Assembly: GCA_965644295.1 (NCBI GenBank)
Contig: CBFFRP010000416.1
Span: 30,060 to 94,059 of the forward strand
Length of the DNA stretch: 64,000 nt
Direction: 5' to 3'
From: Paraphysomonas bandaiensis
Taxonomy: Eukaryota > Chrysophyceae
Position numbers and translations under genes: made by a program
The notes under the pieces: generated by a model
Told to the model about the DNA's origin: nothing
The model's database searches: none
What the model saw: only the letters and a program-made list of their open reading frames with translations
Part shown: positions 42,765 through 54,507 of the stretch, one piece after another
How positions within the stretch are numbered: the stretch's first letter is position 1
Layout of the letters: each line of letters starts with the position of its first letter

Positions 42765-43749
42765 TTTGCCATTCTACGAATGTTTGAACGAAACGAAAAC
42801 TTATTTTACTTCCTGTTGTATGGAATGCTGTCATACACATACATAAGTGTATAGGATTACTGGGTCTTAAAAGTTGAAAGAAGTCGTAGTTATATGTAGC
42901 AATTAATAATTATTAATGAATCACCAATAAATGTCATGCATGCGTGGTGTTGTGCAATAGACTCAGCCGCCCGACTGTTCAATAACAAGTATCTTGATGA
43001 CTATTATTATTGGCTTATTGGCTATACGGCTATACTAGTACTTGCTTCTGAAACTGAATACCCATGTTTAATGTTTAATATATATACCAATTAAGAATTT
43101 TTTGGTATGTAGAAGGTGTTGTATATTATATTACATTGTATTGTAATGTCGTGTAAGCTAGTTGTTCTAGTAGTTGACCAATCAGTATTATAATAATACA
43201 ATATATTGTTCCTTATCCCTGCTCTTAACTCCTAACAACAGCCCCTGTTCTATCTTCTTGCCCTTTATTACATCTAACTGGCCATGGTTTGTTGATATAT
43301 CACACAGAGCAGTCTTATCACTGAACCTTGAGTTATCGACTATCAACACTACAAGACTGATCATGATAAGGCGTGCACGTGACCGCGCCGTCGCAGACAT
43401 GATAACTGCGATTCATATAAATTTAGTAGTACAAATTAAAACTAGGACTATATTGGGATTCATAACTTAATTTTTCCTCTCATAATTGAAATCTCATGTC
43501 AAATAAAAAAGCCCTCCTCACTCAATAATCAATAAATCAAGTGTCACAATAATCTTGTACACCAACTCCAGCATACTTGGTACTAAAATTGATATTAATA
43601 AAATATTTTATAATAGTGCCAATCCAAAACCACAAAATGCATTACTTACTAATGTTCGACCATATCGACAGTGCTCTAAGACATATGGCTCTAAAGGATA
43701 TGGTTCGGGCTCTGACTTACGATATTCTAAAAAAAAACGACAATTCTGA
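42765..43749. other. Intergenic, nothing recognised
   Basis: AT-rich. Overlapping frames at 43174-43470 (+) and 43188-43400 (-) are antisense to each other, and neither resembles a known protein. Confidence 0.4.
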
Positions 43750-44808
43750 CTACGAACAACCTTGTTTATCGCAGACCATCGAAATAATCTTTGGGTTGAT
43801 AGTTACACTCACATTAAAGCCACCAGAAATTTTTTTGAAGCGAATATCATCAGGCGAAACACTACCCGGAAATCTACGAACTTCATTGCCTCTGTCGAAT
43901 AAAATCGTGTGAACTGCTGGGCTACCTTCCTTCACCAGTGTCTCCAATCCAAACTGACGAGGCCAATGGAATTTACGTTTACTTACAAAAGGGAACCTTT
44001 TATGTAAGCGAGAACATGGAACCAAATTTCTATTTCGACTATTTCGCATTGTGGATTTCATATGATCGTAGGCTCCGTACGAACACATTTTCATGTAGTG
44101 CTGCTTATAACATCGTTCCAAAATAGAATCTCCGCGACGTGGAGAGTTAACAGTTAAGTGAGCGAATGGCCGACGAACTAATGGATATATATCATTCATT
44201 GTAAAGTTGATATAGTAATACCGAGGGTGACTATCACTCTTTACGCAACGGAATTTTATTGTGCCATTCAATACTTCAGTGCGAAATACATCTACATTCA
44301 AGAGAGGCTTATTATCTAACCGCAATTTGTAAGGTATTCCTCCCTCATCTTTAGGTGCTCGTATCACTTTCCACTCCACAATGGTCAAATTTGGATCAAT
44401 TCGTTGGATAGCTGTGCTCACCCGCTCCATAACATTGGGTGCATCCACCAGAACAAGATCAGCATCATCGTCCCAGGGAATATATGAGTGATGACGAAAT
44501 GAACCAATAAGAGACCCATAAAACATGAAATACGAAAACTCTAGTCCAGGAAGTCGACTCGCTTGGTCGAATTTATCTATAAGAGTTAAGAGCTCAAGCA
44601 TCCTCTTATCATGCGTTACAAACTTAGATATAGAGGTAATGGACCCCATAGAGAGAAGAAGAAATGCAAGTACTGCTACCTTCATCATATGGACTAGCAA
44701 CAGACACACTATAGCATTCGTTATAAGTTCTTTTAAAGTATATGTGGATGAATGATTCACTGCATACGGAGCGGTTGAGCGTATCTCCATATTTCGTACA
44801 TACTGCAA
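43750..44808 (-). CDS. LicD-family phosphotransferase-like type II membrane protein
   Basis: 352 codons from the first ATG; the start may instead be Met41/Met42, just before VAVLAFLLLSMGS. A hydrophobic segment at about 31-57 is a signal anchor, placing the domain in the Golgi lumen or outside. Residues 92-121 have the LicD/fukutin signature: YFMFYGSLIGSFRHHSYIPW followed by DDDADLVL, the nucleotidyltransferase G-S/G..R and D-x-D metal motifs. LicD (bacterial phosphorylcholine transfer) and eukaryotic FKTN/FKRP (ribitol phosphate transfer) move phosphorylated groups onto glycans; donor and acceptor here are unknown. The remainder contains paired Cys and basic patches. It is divergent from the secreted GH18-like gene, with TACAGCAG-type boxes in the shared spacer. 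Confidence 0.85.
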   Translation of the reverse strand: MQYVRNMEIRSTAPYAVNHSSTYTLKELITNAIVCLLLVHMMKVAVLAFLLLSMGSITSISKFVTHDKRMLELLTLIDKFDQASRLPGLEFSYFMFYGSLIGSFRHHSYIPWDDDADLVLVDAPNVMERVSTAIQRIDPNLTIVEWKVIRAPKDEGGIPYKLRLDNKPLLNVDVFRTEVLNGTIKFRCVKSDSHPRYYYINFTMNDIYPLVRRPFAHLTVNSPRRGDSILERCYKQHYMKMCSYGAYDHMKSTMRNSRNRNLVPCSRLHKRFPFVSKRKFHWPRQFGLETLVKEGSPAVHTILFDRGNEVRRFPGSVSPDDIRFKKISGGFNVSVTINPKIISMVCDKQGCS

Positions 44809-45189
44809 CTGTTTACAGCACTGTTTTCCATAGAATGGTATACAATTGTACTTTCATGGTATACCGCTCGACCTTATATACAGTAATGCTGTACTGTTGT
44901 ACATCAACAGACTATATATACACTGCATTAGTACTTCTGGATATATCCCAAAGTACGAACTCATAATTACGCTGTCTACTGAATGTATAGGTACAGCAGT
45001 ACGAAGTACGTACAGTAGTATATATCTAGATATACAGCAGTACACACAGGTATATAAGTCCTTACACTGCAGCAGTACAACAGTACAGCAGTACAGTATA
45101 CATTGAGAACTGCTATATCTAACAATCAGTTCCACTTAAACACCACTCTGCCTCATAATATCATACCGAATTAATTAAATAACTCAAAG

Positions 45190-46495
45190 ATGTTATTTTT
45201 TGTAATAATATTTTCATTTCTTAGTAAGATATGTGAAAGTCGAGTTATGGTATGGATGTGTTTGGAATTTTGTGGTGATGAGAGTTCGGATGTACGACAC
45301 TGTTGCTGTTAACACTGTATATAGTTAATTACATGTATCTCAGGCATCCATGCAACTCGATCAGATATCTCATCATACAAATGTTGTTTCTGCTGTTAGC
45401 TTTGAGAAGTATACTCTTGGACCGAATGTAACTCTAGTGGACAACAATCTAACCATGGTACATGATCGCATACATATTGCTGTACTCTTCTTCGTCTAAA
45501 GGGCAGATTTTCACATAGGTATCTGATGAAATTATTGCAATGGGTCTCGAAGCATGGCCGCTGTTGAGTTCGTATCCCCATCCTCCTGAGTTTATGGACT
45601 GGATGCGGGAGGCGTTTGCTAACCCGGAACCATTTATAGACCAGGTAAGGTGTAAACTTAGCGTAAAAATTAGAGTGATTTCTTGTTGAATAGTGTGTAA
45701 GTGAGGCAGAAAAGTATGGATATACAGGTTACAATTTAGACTGGGAGCCGACTGATGGTACACGGAAAGTATAATATTAGTGTACATGGATAATGTTTTT
45801 GGTGTTAGATGTAACGGAAGAGGATGGAACGGCATATGCCCAATTCATCGAGGTGAGGTGTTGCAAGCGTGTAGCTATTACATTAGTTAAGTTTTTATTA
45901 ATTTGGTGCGGTATCTTACAGGATCTTGCTGAAGGGCTTCATAAACACAACTTGAAGCTCACTGTTGACATCGCAACTTGGTCTCCGATATGGAACTACG
46001 ATGCAATGGCGACTACCACTGCTGATACGTTCATCAGCATGGTGTGTAGGTTTACATTATAGTAGCAGTCTGTTCTATGCACACTCTATGCATGAAAGTA
46101 TATTGAGGACATGAGAGAGTGTACATGTACGCGCCGTAATGTTCTTGCGTAGGGTACATATACGTCCACGGATTCATCTTTCACAACCCAGCTGGATCTT
46201 CTGGTAGATGCATTTGGACCCACTCGATCTGGGGTGAGTCTGTCTGATATTCTCTTTTTCAGTCCCTAATCTAAATGGTATTAATAGGTGGGATTAGAGA
46301 CTGTCAATGCCAGCACTGGAGAACGGATCCCACTGAACGAGGTTCAATGGCGCTTCAAGTCGATAAAAGAGAGCGGTGTATCTGAGGTTAGGATAGTGTT
46401 ATACCTATATTTTTCTTACGTATACATAGGTGGATTTATGGAGGGCACCTGTCCCCCCGCTTTGGTGGCCCATTATAGAGGAGTATTTGCTATGA
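45190..46495 (+). CDS. Secreted GH18-like TIM-barrel protein
   Basis: Nine exons: 45190-45291, 45344-45457, 45519-45644, 45694-45757, 45809-45852, 45922-46041, 46153-46233, 46288-46386 and 46430-46495, all bounded by GT/AG and in phase, giving 271 residues. MLFFVIIFSFLSKICESR is a signal peptide. Then MCLEFCGDESSD, VSAVSFEKYTLG and SDEIIAMGLEAWPLLSSYPH form the first barrel strands. Exon 4 holds GYTGYNLDWEPTD (Asp130, Glu132), the counterpart of the GH18 catalytic D-x-x-D-x-D-x-E strand, though its first Asp is missing. LTVDIATWSPIWNY, ADTFISMGTYTS and VGLETVN follow as later strands. GH18 enzymes cleave chitin and related N-acetylglucosamine glycans; activity here is uncertain because the motif is shortened. 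Confidence 0.8.
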
Positions 46496-46780
46496 ACCAC
46501 TCCGAAATATGTATACTGCATCCCTCATTATTTATTGCATCCACGCGTATTTTGAGGTAGTACGCATTATATTTTCTTGTAATACCGCTGTTCAAGTATT
46601 GTCCAATTCCAATAAGTATGATAAATCAACTAAACTGTAATTTCTAAGAACTTTGCATTGGAACAAAATTGAGTTTGGACATGTTTTTAAGTTCGCTATG
46701 CAACTGTCGAACCAGGCAATATTTCGGGGTGTTCTGGGTGATATTTCTGTGGGAAACTAACGTAAGGGGATATATTATTC

Positions 46781-46887
46781 AACCTAGTCAACTTGGTGGA
46801 ATTTCCTAGTCATTCCATTTTCAGTGTAAAACCTAGTCAAAGCCATAAATGACTCAACCTAGCCAAATATAGTATTAAACCTAGTCG
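46781..46887 (+). repeat. Irregular cluster of CCTAGTC motifs
   Basis: Four CCTAGTC boxes and one CCTAGCC box, several in the form AACCTAGTCAA, occur within about 105 bases at uneven spacing. Confidence 0.55.
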
Positions 46888-47254
46888 TTCTTATATCCAT
46901 TGATTACACATTGTGACTGTCTAAGATACGTGCAAACACCACACAACATATTGATGGCTCGTAGAGCATCACAACAAACATAACAATTCATTCATTTCTA
47001 CATAACAGTGTATGTGTATGTATATGCAGCATATCTGTATAGCTTATTAGTGTATGATGGTCTCTTATCAGTGTTATGAGGAGGAGGAGTGGTCAGTGTA
47101 GCTGTGCTGTGGACATACCCCCATGAATATACGTAGACAGACACCTGGAGATCTTCATACGCTATGAGTGAGATCGCTTACCTCCCTTAAGCGACTTGCT
47201 TGTTGAGCGACTGCTTTGACTTCCAGGAGGTACTACAATATTGTGATTGCTCAC

Positions 47255-47450
47255 GGCGTTTGCACCTTGGTGCTTGCGGCGACGCATCAGCTGCTTCTAT
47301 AGCGTTAAATAGTAGGATGATAGAGTTTATTGTTTATACTAGTCAGTTACAGGTAGACGTCTATCTAGCTCGACTAGTTTTTATCTAGCTACAAAGCTGG
47401 TGCTGATTCTTAACGCCAATTGCTAATAATAAGACTTCCAGTATACATGA
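47255..47450 (+). repeat. Dispersed repeat, copy C (3' part)
   Basis: Matches the right half of the 51.96 kb copy in the same orientation: TTGCACCTTGGTGCTTGCGG, GTAGCGTTAAATAGTAG, AGGTAGA.GTCTA.CTAG and the terminal TTAACGCCAATTGCTAATAA block. Confidence 0.85.
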
Positions 47451-48495
47451 TTATGCCTCAATCGTCTTGTAGTCAGTAGGAGCTCTTCTAATTTATGAAT
47501 GTCATCGCAACAATTAGCACAATTAGATACAATTCATCACATATTATCTAATAACTCTAAACACTACAGTATGAATCACTGACACTCCATTAGAGTAAAA
47601 ATAAATAATGTCGTACTTGCAATGGCAATAGTGGGGTTATCTTATGATTATAACTTGAAATATATAACCATCAACAGGATAAATTCTCTGAAGATCACAA
47701 TCTTTATATCGCTGAACAAAGAACATCCAGTAGTTTAGGGATTACTTACTCACGTAATCGCAGAGATTACATAGCAAAGCCTGGGACATCATTAGACCAC
47801 AAGCGCCTCTTTCCCTCCATCCTTTCTGTGTGTTACTGTACTGTTACTGTGATGTAACTACGGGATCGAAATTCAGGAGTGAATATCAAAGACACTAACC
47901 CTAAACTGCTACTGTCCATCCTCCTCTACAGCCATATAACAATCATGAGCTGTACGAATAGACTGATCATCTCTATAGCATAGAGTACGTAATGCTGGTG
48001 CTCTACGGGCTATCAACCTAATGCATGATAAAGTAGCTGAAGTATAGCACTGCAGAGATATCGTGTATATAGAGGACAATGAACTGCTGCTGCTGCTGTA
48101 TATTGTTCTACTATTGGCTATATTAGTATTGAAGATTTGAAGGACTGAAAAAAAAGAACATCATATCATTGGTTTAAAACCCCCATGGGATGACTAAGAA
48201 ATTAGGGATTTCCGAGTTCCCTGTGACGCCCTGTAGTTTCATGGCATGCCATGTACGGTATTGATGAATTTCACGTACGATCCAAGTGGATAATCACTCT
48301 TATATACAGTATAAACATATGATTACATACTTCATCATACATTCACTTCATCATACATTCACTTCTTGTCATCCAATTTAAGTAAAGACGAAGTTTTTAT
48401 ATGACTCTATTCATATATAGTGTATAGTATATCAATCCCTGTGAAGTGTGTATGAATACATACATACATATATATAAAGAGGCTCATATATAGTC

Positions 48496-51176
48496 ATGTT
48501 TAAGTTCTTTGGTAGTCAAACTAATCATACAATATACTGTGAATCAACCAAACGTAAATGTGGTGATCCTAAACTACAATCAAAAGAATCATTACAACCT
48601 TCTGAGATTCTTGTATTTCGTATCCTTGTCCTTGTATCCTTATTTGCTACAGCAGCATTATGTGGATCACTCTCGTATATTATATTACGGAAATCAGAAG
48701 AAGATCATTATAAATCACAGTATGATTCATTAACACAACAATTTAAAAGATCAGCTGAAGATTTTATACGTAAATTTCATGCATCTACTGATGAGATTGC
48801 CACTATAGCTGCTATTCATTTCCCGAATGCCTCTACTTGGCCCAATGCACATATACCGAAGTATTATTTACTCAATGAGGAACTGAATAAGGTGACAGGT
48901 GGTACGTATTCCGGTGTATGGCCCATTGTAAAACCCAATGAGATATATAGCTTTCAAAACTATAGTAAAGACTTCATCGATTCTGATCCGTACATGTCGT
49001 CATTCTTTCAATACTATTCACTTATCGGTTTTGGGATATATAATTTTGACGAAAATAGTATATTTCATGAGTACACGGGCTATATAGAAGGAAGTGATCG
49101 TCGCTTCTTTGCACCGGCTGTGTCTGTGGCTTCGAGCGTGATTGAAAGTGGTATCCTTATGCTAAACATTCGCGCGATCCCTTTTGTCGCCTCTGCCATG
49201 GATGATGTCATGGATTGTGTTGATGCTGGACATACCTCGTGTGCGAGTATGACCCACTTCACAAGCCCGAATCAACCGGACACATTCCTCTTGCGCCCAA
49301 TATTTTCGATGGATGGGAGAGAAGAACTTGTTGGATTTAGTTCGGTGAACTTCAATTGGGAAGTGGAACTATCCAAGATTTCTCCTGGTGTATCTGCTTT
49401 GGACGTAGTTCTTGAGTCCAACTCGGGAGTCCAAACATTTGCCATCGACGGCGGTGTTGCTGTACATAAAGGAGAAGGAGACCACCATAACAAGAGATTT
49501 AACAACATGCGCGTCAAGATCTATCTTAGAGTAGAGGATACCGAAGCAGCTAATTCAGCAGTATACATCCTGAATGTCTACCCCACCGCTGAGTTTGTTG
49601 ACGACTATCTTTCTGAAACACCTTTGTACGCTAGCATCGGTTCAATATCTTTGATTGTTTTCTCCTCCATTATATTCTTTAGCTATGATTACTTTGTTAA
49701 GGAAGAAGACCGCGCTAAGATCCAGTTGCTGAACGCTAAGCGTGATTTCGTTCGCTTTATTTCACACGAGATTCGTACCCCTCTCAACACTCTTTCCGTG
49801 GGTCTTAGCCTTATGGAAGAAGGAATCACAGGTTCGAAGAAGATGTCTAATGAGGAGGTATTGGATCTCAACCGAGAAATGCAGTCTGGCACGGAAACTG
49901 CGGTGTCAGTTCTGAATGATTTGCTTAACTTTGACAAGCTTGAGGCAGGGGAATTTGGTATCACTCAAGTTGCTGTGCCTGTGTGGTCCCTTGTGGAGTC
50001 GGTTTTTAAGAGCTTCCGCATGACTGCAGTGCACAAAGATATCAGTATGACAATTGATTTTGAGAGAGGAGATAACCTAAACGTTAGCCGAGATAAGCTT
50101 GTTATAATTGGCGATCACATGAAGATCGCACAGGTTTTTCGGAACCTTATATCGAATGCGCTAAAGTTTACCAATCGATGCGGGAGTATATCAGTGAAGG
50201 TATCGTGTAAGACTGCCGATGAACTTGATACCACTGAGAACCAGGCTCTTGATCCACTTAGAGATACGCAAATTACTGAAAGTAATCTCGTAGACATCGA
50301 CAAAGCGATTGGCAAGGTGGTGATATCAGTTACGGATACGGGGTATGGAATTTCTCAGGGGGACATTAAGAAAGTTTTTTCCGATGGTATGCAGTTTAAG
50401 CCGAATGAGCTCCAAGCAGGACAAGGAAGTGGTTTGGGGCTGTTTTTATCCTATAAAATAGTGCAGTTGCACCATGGGTACGTTGAATATTAAGTATATT
50501 GCTGCATCAATGATTTAACACTTGCCTCTGTAGCCGTATATGGGTGACTTCAGAAGGAGAGAATAAGGGCACTTCTTTCTTCGTGGAATTACCACTATAT
50601 GCTGCGTCAGATAGCTTCACCTTAGAGTTGACCACTGGGGAATCTCACCCTCCGTCCCCGCACTCTTTCCATGGAGAGTCTTCGATAGTCCCCGCAGCCT
50701 CACCTGGAGTTTTGTTAGGATCTTTAGACGATACACTGGAAGGATCTGGAGATAACGCTGATGAAATGGATAGTGTTTTGCCTCCTATCTCACAGGCGCC
50801 GAAGAAAATTGAGAAATTGTTGGTGGTGGATGATACTGGGTCCAATCGAAAGATGGTATGTCGAATACTTAAAAACCGTGGTTATCAATGCTTGGAAGCG
50901 AAAGATGGGAAGGAGTGTATACAAATAATGACAACCGAAAATGCATCTTTGGGGATAGACTGTATCTTAATGGATTTTGAGATGCCTGAGCTAAATGGAC
51001 CTGATGCCACCAAGCAACTCAGGGCTAAAGGTTTCACATTACCAATCATAGGTCTGACGGGAAATGTCATGGTAGACGATGTGAATCATTTCCTGATATG
51101 TGGGGCTGATCACGTGCTTGCGAAACCTTTTCAAATCGACCAGTTTGTAGGATTCCTGAATCAGCGCTCGGTATGA
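48496..51176 (+). CDS. Hybrid sensor histidine kinase with CHASE-like sensor and receiver
   Basis: Two exons, 48496-50477 and 50534-51176, joined by a 56-nt GT-AG intron in phase 2 (CATGG|GTACGT...TGTAG|C), give 874 residues. Membrane segments at about 37-65 and 378-400 enclose an extracytoplasmic domain of about 310 residues ending in LLRPIFSMDGREELVGFSSV, which resembles CHASE sensor domains. The HisKA H-box is FISHEIRTP with His424. The ATPase domain has the N box (RNLISNALKF, 549-558), G1 (DTGYG, 614-618) and G2 (GSGLGLF, 644-650). After a Ser/Pro linker, the receiver has the acidic pair Asp760/761, phospho-acceptor Asp808 in LMDFEMPELNG, Thr836 and Lys858. It should autophosphorylate and pass phosphate His to Asp, then to a separate HPt protein. 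All key residues are present. Confidence 0.93.
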
Positions 51177-51954
51177 AGCTGCGATTTCTTCATCAGAATT
51201 CATTCTCGTATCCGTTTTAAATGTGTGGTGAGCACTGAAGTCAAAATTTATTTCTAACAGTATATATGTAATTGTGTTGTCATATTTTCCTGGTACTGTT
51301 GCTCTTGTTTCCGTTGTAATTGTTGGGAGGCAATGATGTTGTTGGTGTTGTGCACATTTGTGACTGTTGGCTGTTGGTCACTATCACATCGTGTACAATT
51401 CAGGACAGCTTAAGACGTGAATGTAAGCATTGCCTTGTGTAATATATAGGGAAATATACTGTTATATCCATAATACTCTTCTCAGTAAAGTGTATGCGGT
51501 AGTTGTTACGATGATAATAATCTTGTTTTTGTTGGAAAATGTTCATTCTTTAACTTGATCTCAGAGAGAACTTGTCGTTAGACTAGATAGATGAATTAAT
51601 ATCGTTCTCATTTTGCTCCACGCATAATCATCTACTACATGTGTGAACTTGTGAACCTCTCGCTACTAAACATATCTTGAAAGAGCAAACTATTTCAGTT
51701 TCTCTTTATCATTACAGCATTTGTACATCACCAATTCACTGTGCAATTATTGAGCAGTGCTGCTTGTCTGTAAGCAAATAAAAGCTTTATTATTGGAATT
51801 TGACACTACTCTAAAGCTAACCTTTTTCTACACGTAAATCTCCTTAATCTTGCCTGCTTTATTGCACACAATGTACAATGTACTGTCAAGTGTCAAGTAA
51901 GAGTTATATTTTTTAATCAATACTTCACAACATATTCATATAACACCCTCAACA
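51177..51954. other. Intergenic, nothing recognised
   Basis: 3' flank of the histidine kinase; AT-rich, with no frame or repeat noted before the dispersed repeat starts. Confidence 0.45.
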
Positions 51955-52436
51955 ATGTCGGACTCGCACCTTTTCGTGGTGTTCTGGGGGATAAATACCG
52001 GAGAGATTCTCTCTTGGAATTTAACGTGAGCCGCAAACATAGTCAGCAGATATTCTTCTGTCCACTCGTAGCCGAATCTTGTGTGGTACAAGGTACACCA
52101 ATAAGTGTCACTTGTGTAGACGTCTTTGGGCCCTTACGAATAAACAGGCATCCATGGGAATGGGCCCACCTGAAGAGTAACCGGGGTATTGGGCTGCCTG
52201 CTGAAGTCAAGCATCCGGGATGTTCACCTTAAGAACTCAGAGCGGAAGTGGTCGCACCTTGGTGCTTGCGGCGATGCACAAGCAGCTTCCGTAGCGTTAA
52301 ATAGTAGAATAAAAATGTGTGTACTGATTAGTTAAAGGTAGAGGTCTAACTAGTTTGTCTATCATTCATCTAGCTACTAAATCGGTGCAGAATTTTAACA
52401 CCTATTGCTAATAACAAGACTTTCAATATAAGTACT
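51955..52436 (+). repeat. Dispersed repeat, copy D (best 3' end)
   Basis: Near-identical, in opposite orientation, to 53180-53530. The right end runs through GCACCTTGGTGCTTGCGGCG, GTAGCGTTAAATAGTAG and TTAACACCTATTGCTAATAA to about 52436. A 72-codon open frame (52014-52232; ends RINRHPWEWAHLK..PGCSP) is kept in the inverted copy and partly in copies A and B. It may be a fragment of a mobile-element protein. Confidence 0.85.
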
Positions 52437-53099
52437 AGATAGATTTTTGTATAGTTTTACACATACCTGTCTATTGCTAAATAACCAGATATAATAATAT
52501 GACAGAACTACATACTACTACCTACTATCACTCCAGCTTGCTGTTGACAATGCATTGCATGTAGCGTAGTATACATTTGTGCCTTTCATTCCCATGAACA
52601 CGGACAACTTATACGGAGATTTCTAAATTTATTAAGTTGCAATCATGGATATCTTTTCAGCTTTTCAGTCATCAATAGGAGAATAGAATTGTAATGCTAA
52701 ATTAGTTCGGACTCGTAAACGCCTATTGCTAATAATAATATATTCACTACTACTGAATATGTGTCTCCTTGAAATATCAAGAAAATGTAGAATTAGACAG
52801 AAGACAATAGTATTGTTGACTATCACTCAACAGTAACTCTTTCTAATAATGCCTTTGAAATCAGAATGAAGTCGGTTAGCTAATGTATCAAAAAAATTCT
52901 GAATAACTTCAAAGATATTTCTTACCAATAATACGTCATGTCAATGCCAGTGTTCAATTCTATCAAAACACCAACAAGATATGTGAAACAGTACTACAAC
53001 AAAAATTAAAATGGAATAGTCATCCGTGTGTTAAACATGTCAAAACATATTACAAAATTACCCATATTGTTATTATTAGCAATTACAAAGTTACAAAGT
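52437..53099. other. Spacer between inverted repeat copies
   Basis: No gene. A solo end-like block AAACGCCTATTGCTAATAAT at about 52717-52736 belongs to the same repeat family. Confidence 0.5.
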
Positions 53100-53745
53100 T
53101 ATTAGCAATAGACATGCAAGAGCCAGAACTAATGTAGCAAAGCAATTTAACTAACTTGTTCTTATCTGTGATATCCTACAATTTGGCGCTACGGAAGCTC
53201 CTTGTGCGTCGCCGCAAACACCAAGGTGCGACCACTTCCGCTCTGAGTTCTTAAGGTGAACATCCCGGATGCTTGACTTCAGCAGGCAGCCCAATACCCC
53301 GGTTACCTTTCAGGTGGGCCCATTCCCATGGATGCCTGTTTATTCGTAAGGGCCCAAAGACGTCTACACAAGTGACACTTATTGGTGTACCTTGTACCAC
53401 ACAAGATTCGGCTACGAGTGGACAGAAGAATATCTGCTGACTATGTTTGCAGCTCACGTTAAATTCCAAGAGAGAATCTCTCCGGTATTTATCCCCCAGA
53501 ACACCACGAAAAGGTACGAGTCCGACTTTGTTGAGGGGTGAGCATGTGAACATCTATTCTGAGGGTTGCACCTTGGTGTTTGCGGCGACGCACAAACAGC
53601 TTTCGTAGCGCCAAATTGTAGGATATCAGAGATAAGAACGCCTACTGCTAAATAACAAGACTTTCAATATATATCAGAGATAAGAACAAGTTAGTTAAAT
53701 TGCTTTGCTACATTAGTTCTGGCTCTTGCATGTCTATTGCTAATA
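53100..53745 (-). mobile_element. Foldback element carrying dispersed repeat copy E
   Basis: Left arm 53100-53229 and right arm 53567-53745 are almost perfect inverted repeats (TATTAGCAATAGACATGC ... CACCAAGGTGC). The right arm is interrupted by a 48-base insertion/duplication (53640-53687) bounded by two copies of CAGAGATAAGAAC; the insert itself carries CTGCTAAATAACAAGACTTTC, the terminal block of the family. The core 53230-53530 is copy E, which on the minus strand keeps a 100-codon frame nearly identical to that in copy D. No transposase or reverse transcriptase is inside. Confidence 0.8.
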
Positions 53746-54507
53746 GGAAGATATCCACTACTGTTTTCCGAAACATATGTTTCTCATATGTTCACCAGTC
53801 ACTTCTATATTTTACATAGTCACACGTCACACATCAGTACCTGAATTTACTTCCTTTGTAACAATAGTCACTATTCACCTGTTGCACTGTGCACCTATGC
53901 GTTGATTTATTCTATTGCACACTATTAACTCACTTCAACAGCACAACATATATCGCATCATACTGCAGAACTCAACAAACTCCACTATAATCTTAACAGC
54001 TTTATCTTTTCTCATGAGATATGCTGCATTCTGTATTCCACCAAAGGTTGGTAGAAAATTGAAAACCCACGAAGAGCTGTAGACTGCATATACTACGGAC
54101 CCTAGCCGACTCCAATATATTCTCCATTATACGACATAACTGTAGCATATCATTGACAAGAGTAGCGTTTATTAACACCAGGCACATAATATAGACTTTG
54201 CATAATTGGGAATTTCGTAAAAGCAAAATATCCATTGCGCAATATAAAGGAGACAACTACCATCTATTCTACATCACATATTTCCTGTGTCTTCTACGTT
54301 TCATCCGTTTCATCGGAATGAAATCAGCTTTCGTTTCACTGTAACTACTTTCAGTTTCCACTTTTCTTTTATTTCGGGATGCAGGTTTATAAACCGAAGT
54401 GTCGCTCATAGTCAAATTGGGACTTAAATTCACCTTGCGACCACACTCACATTGCATTGAAATTAGCTGGGTGTCTTCTTCAGATACCTTATCATTTTCA
54501 GCACTAT
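53746..54507. other. Spacer, weak minus-strand frames
   Basis: No supported gene except the doubtful frame at 54269-54514 described separately. AT-rich. Confidence 0.4.

Larger units (their letters stand above)
46496..48495. other. Intergenic with repeat fragments
   Basis: No gene supported. It contains a fragment of the dispersed repeat (about 46724-46766: GGGGTGTTCTGGGTGATA ... AAACTAACGT), a cluster of CCTAGTC/CCTAGCC motifs (46781-46887) and repeat copy C (47255-47450). A CTGCTGCTGCTGTA run occurs at about 48085-48100, roughly 400 bases before the histidine kinase. Confidence 0.5.

Noticed and set aside
43174-43470. Small plus-strand gene
   Set aside because: Mirrored by an equally long antisense frame; no similarity, poor composition.
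50544-51176. Stand-alone response regulator
   Set aside because: A 56-nt phase-2 intron links it to the kinase; the end of the ATPase domain (S-F-F-V-E-L-P) lies in this exon.
52014-52232. 72-codon frame as a host gene
   Set aside because: It lies within a multi-copy dispersed repeat and recurs in inverted form at 53.25-53.55 kb.
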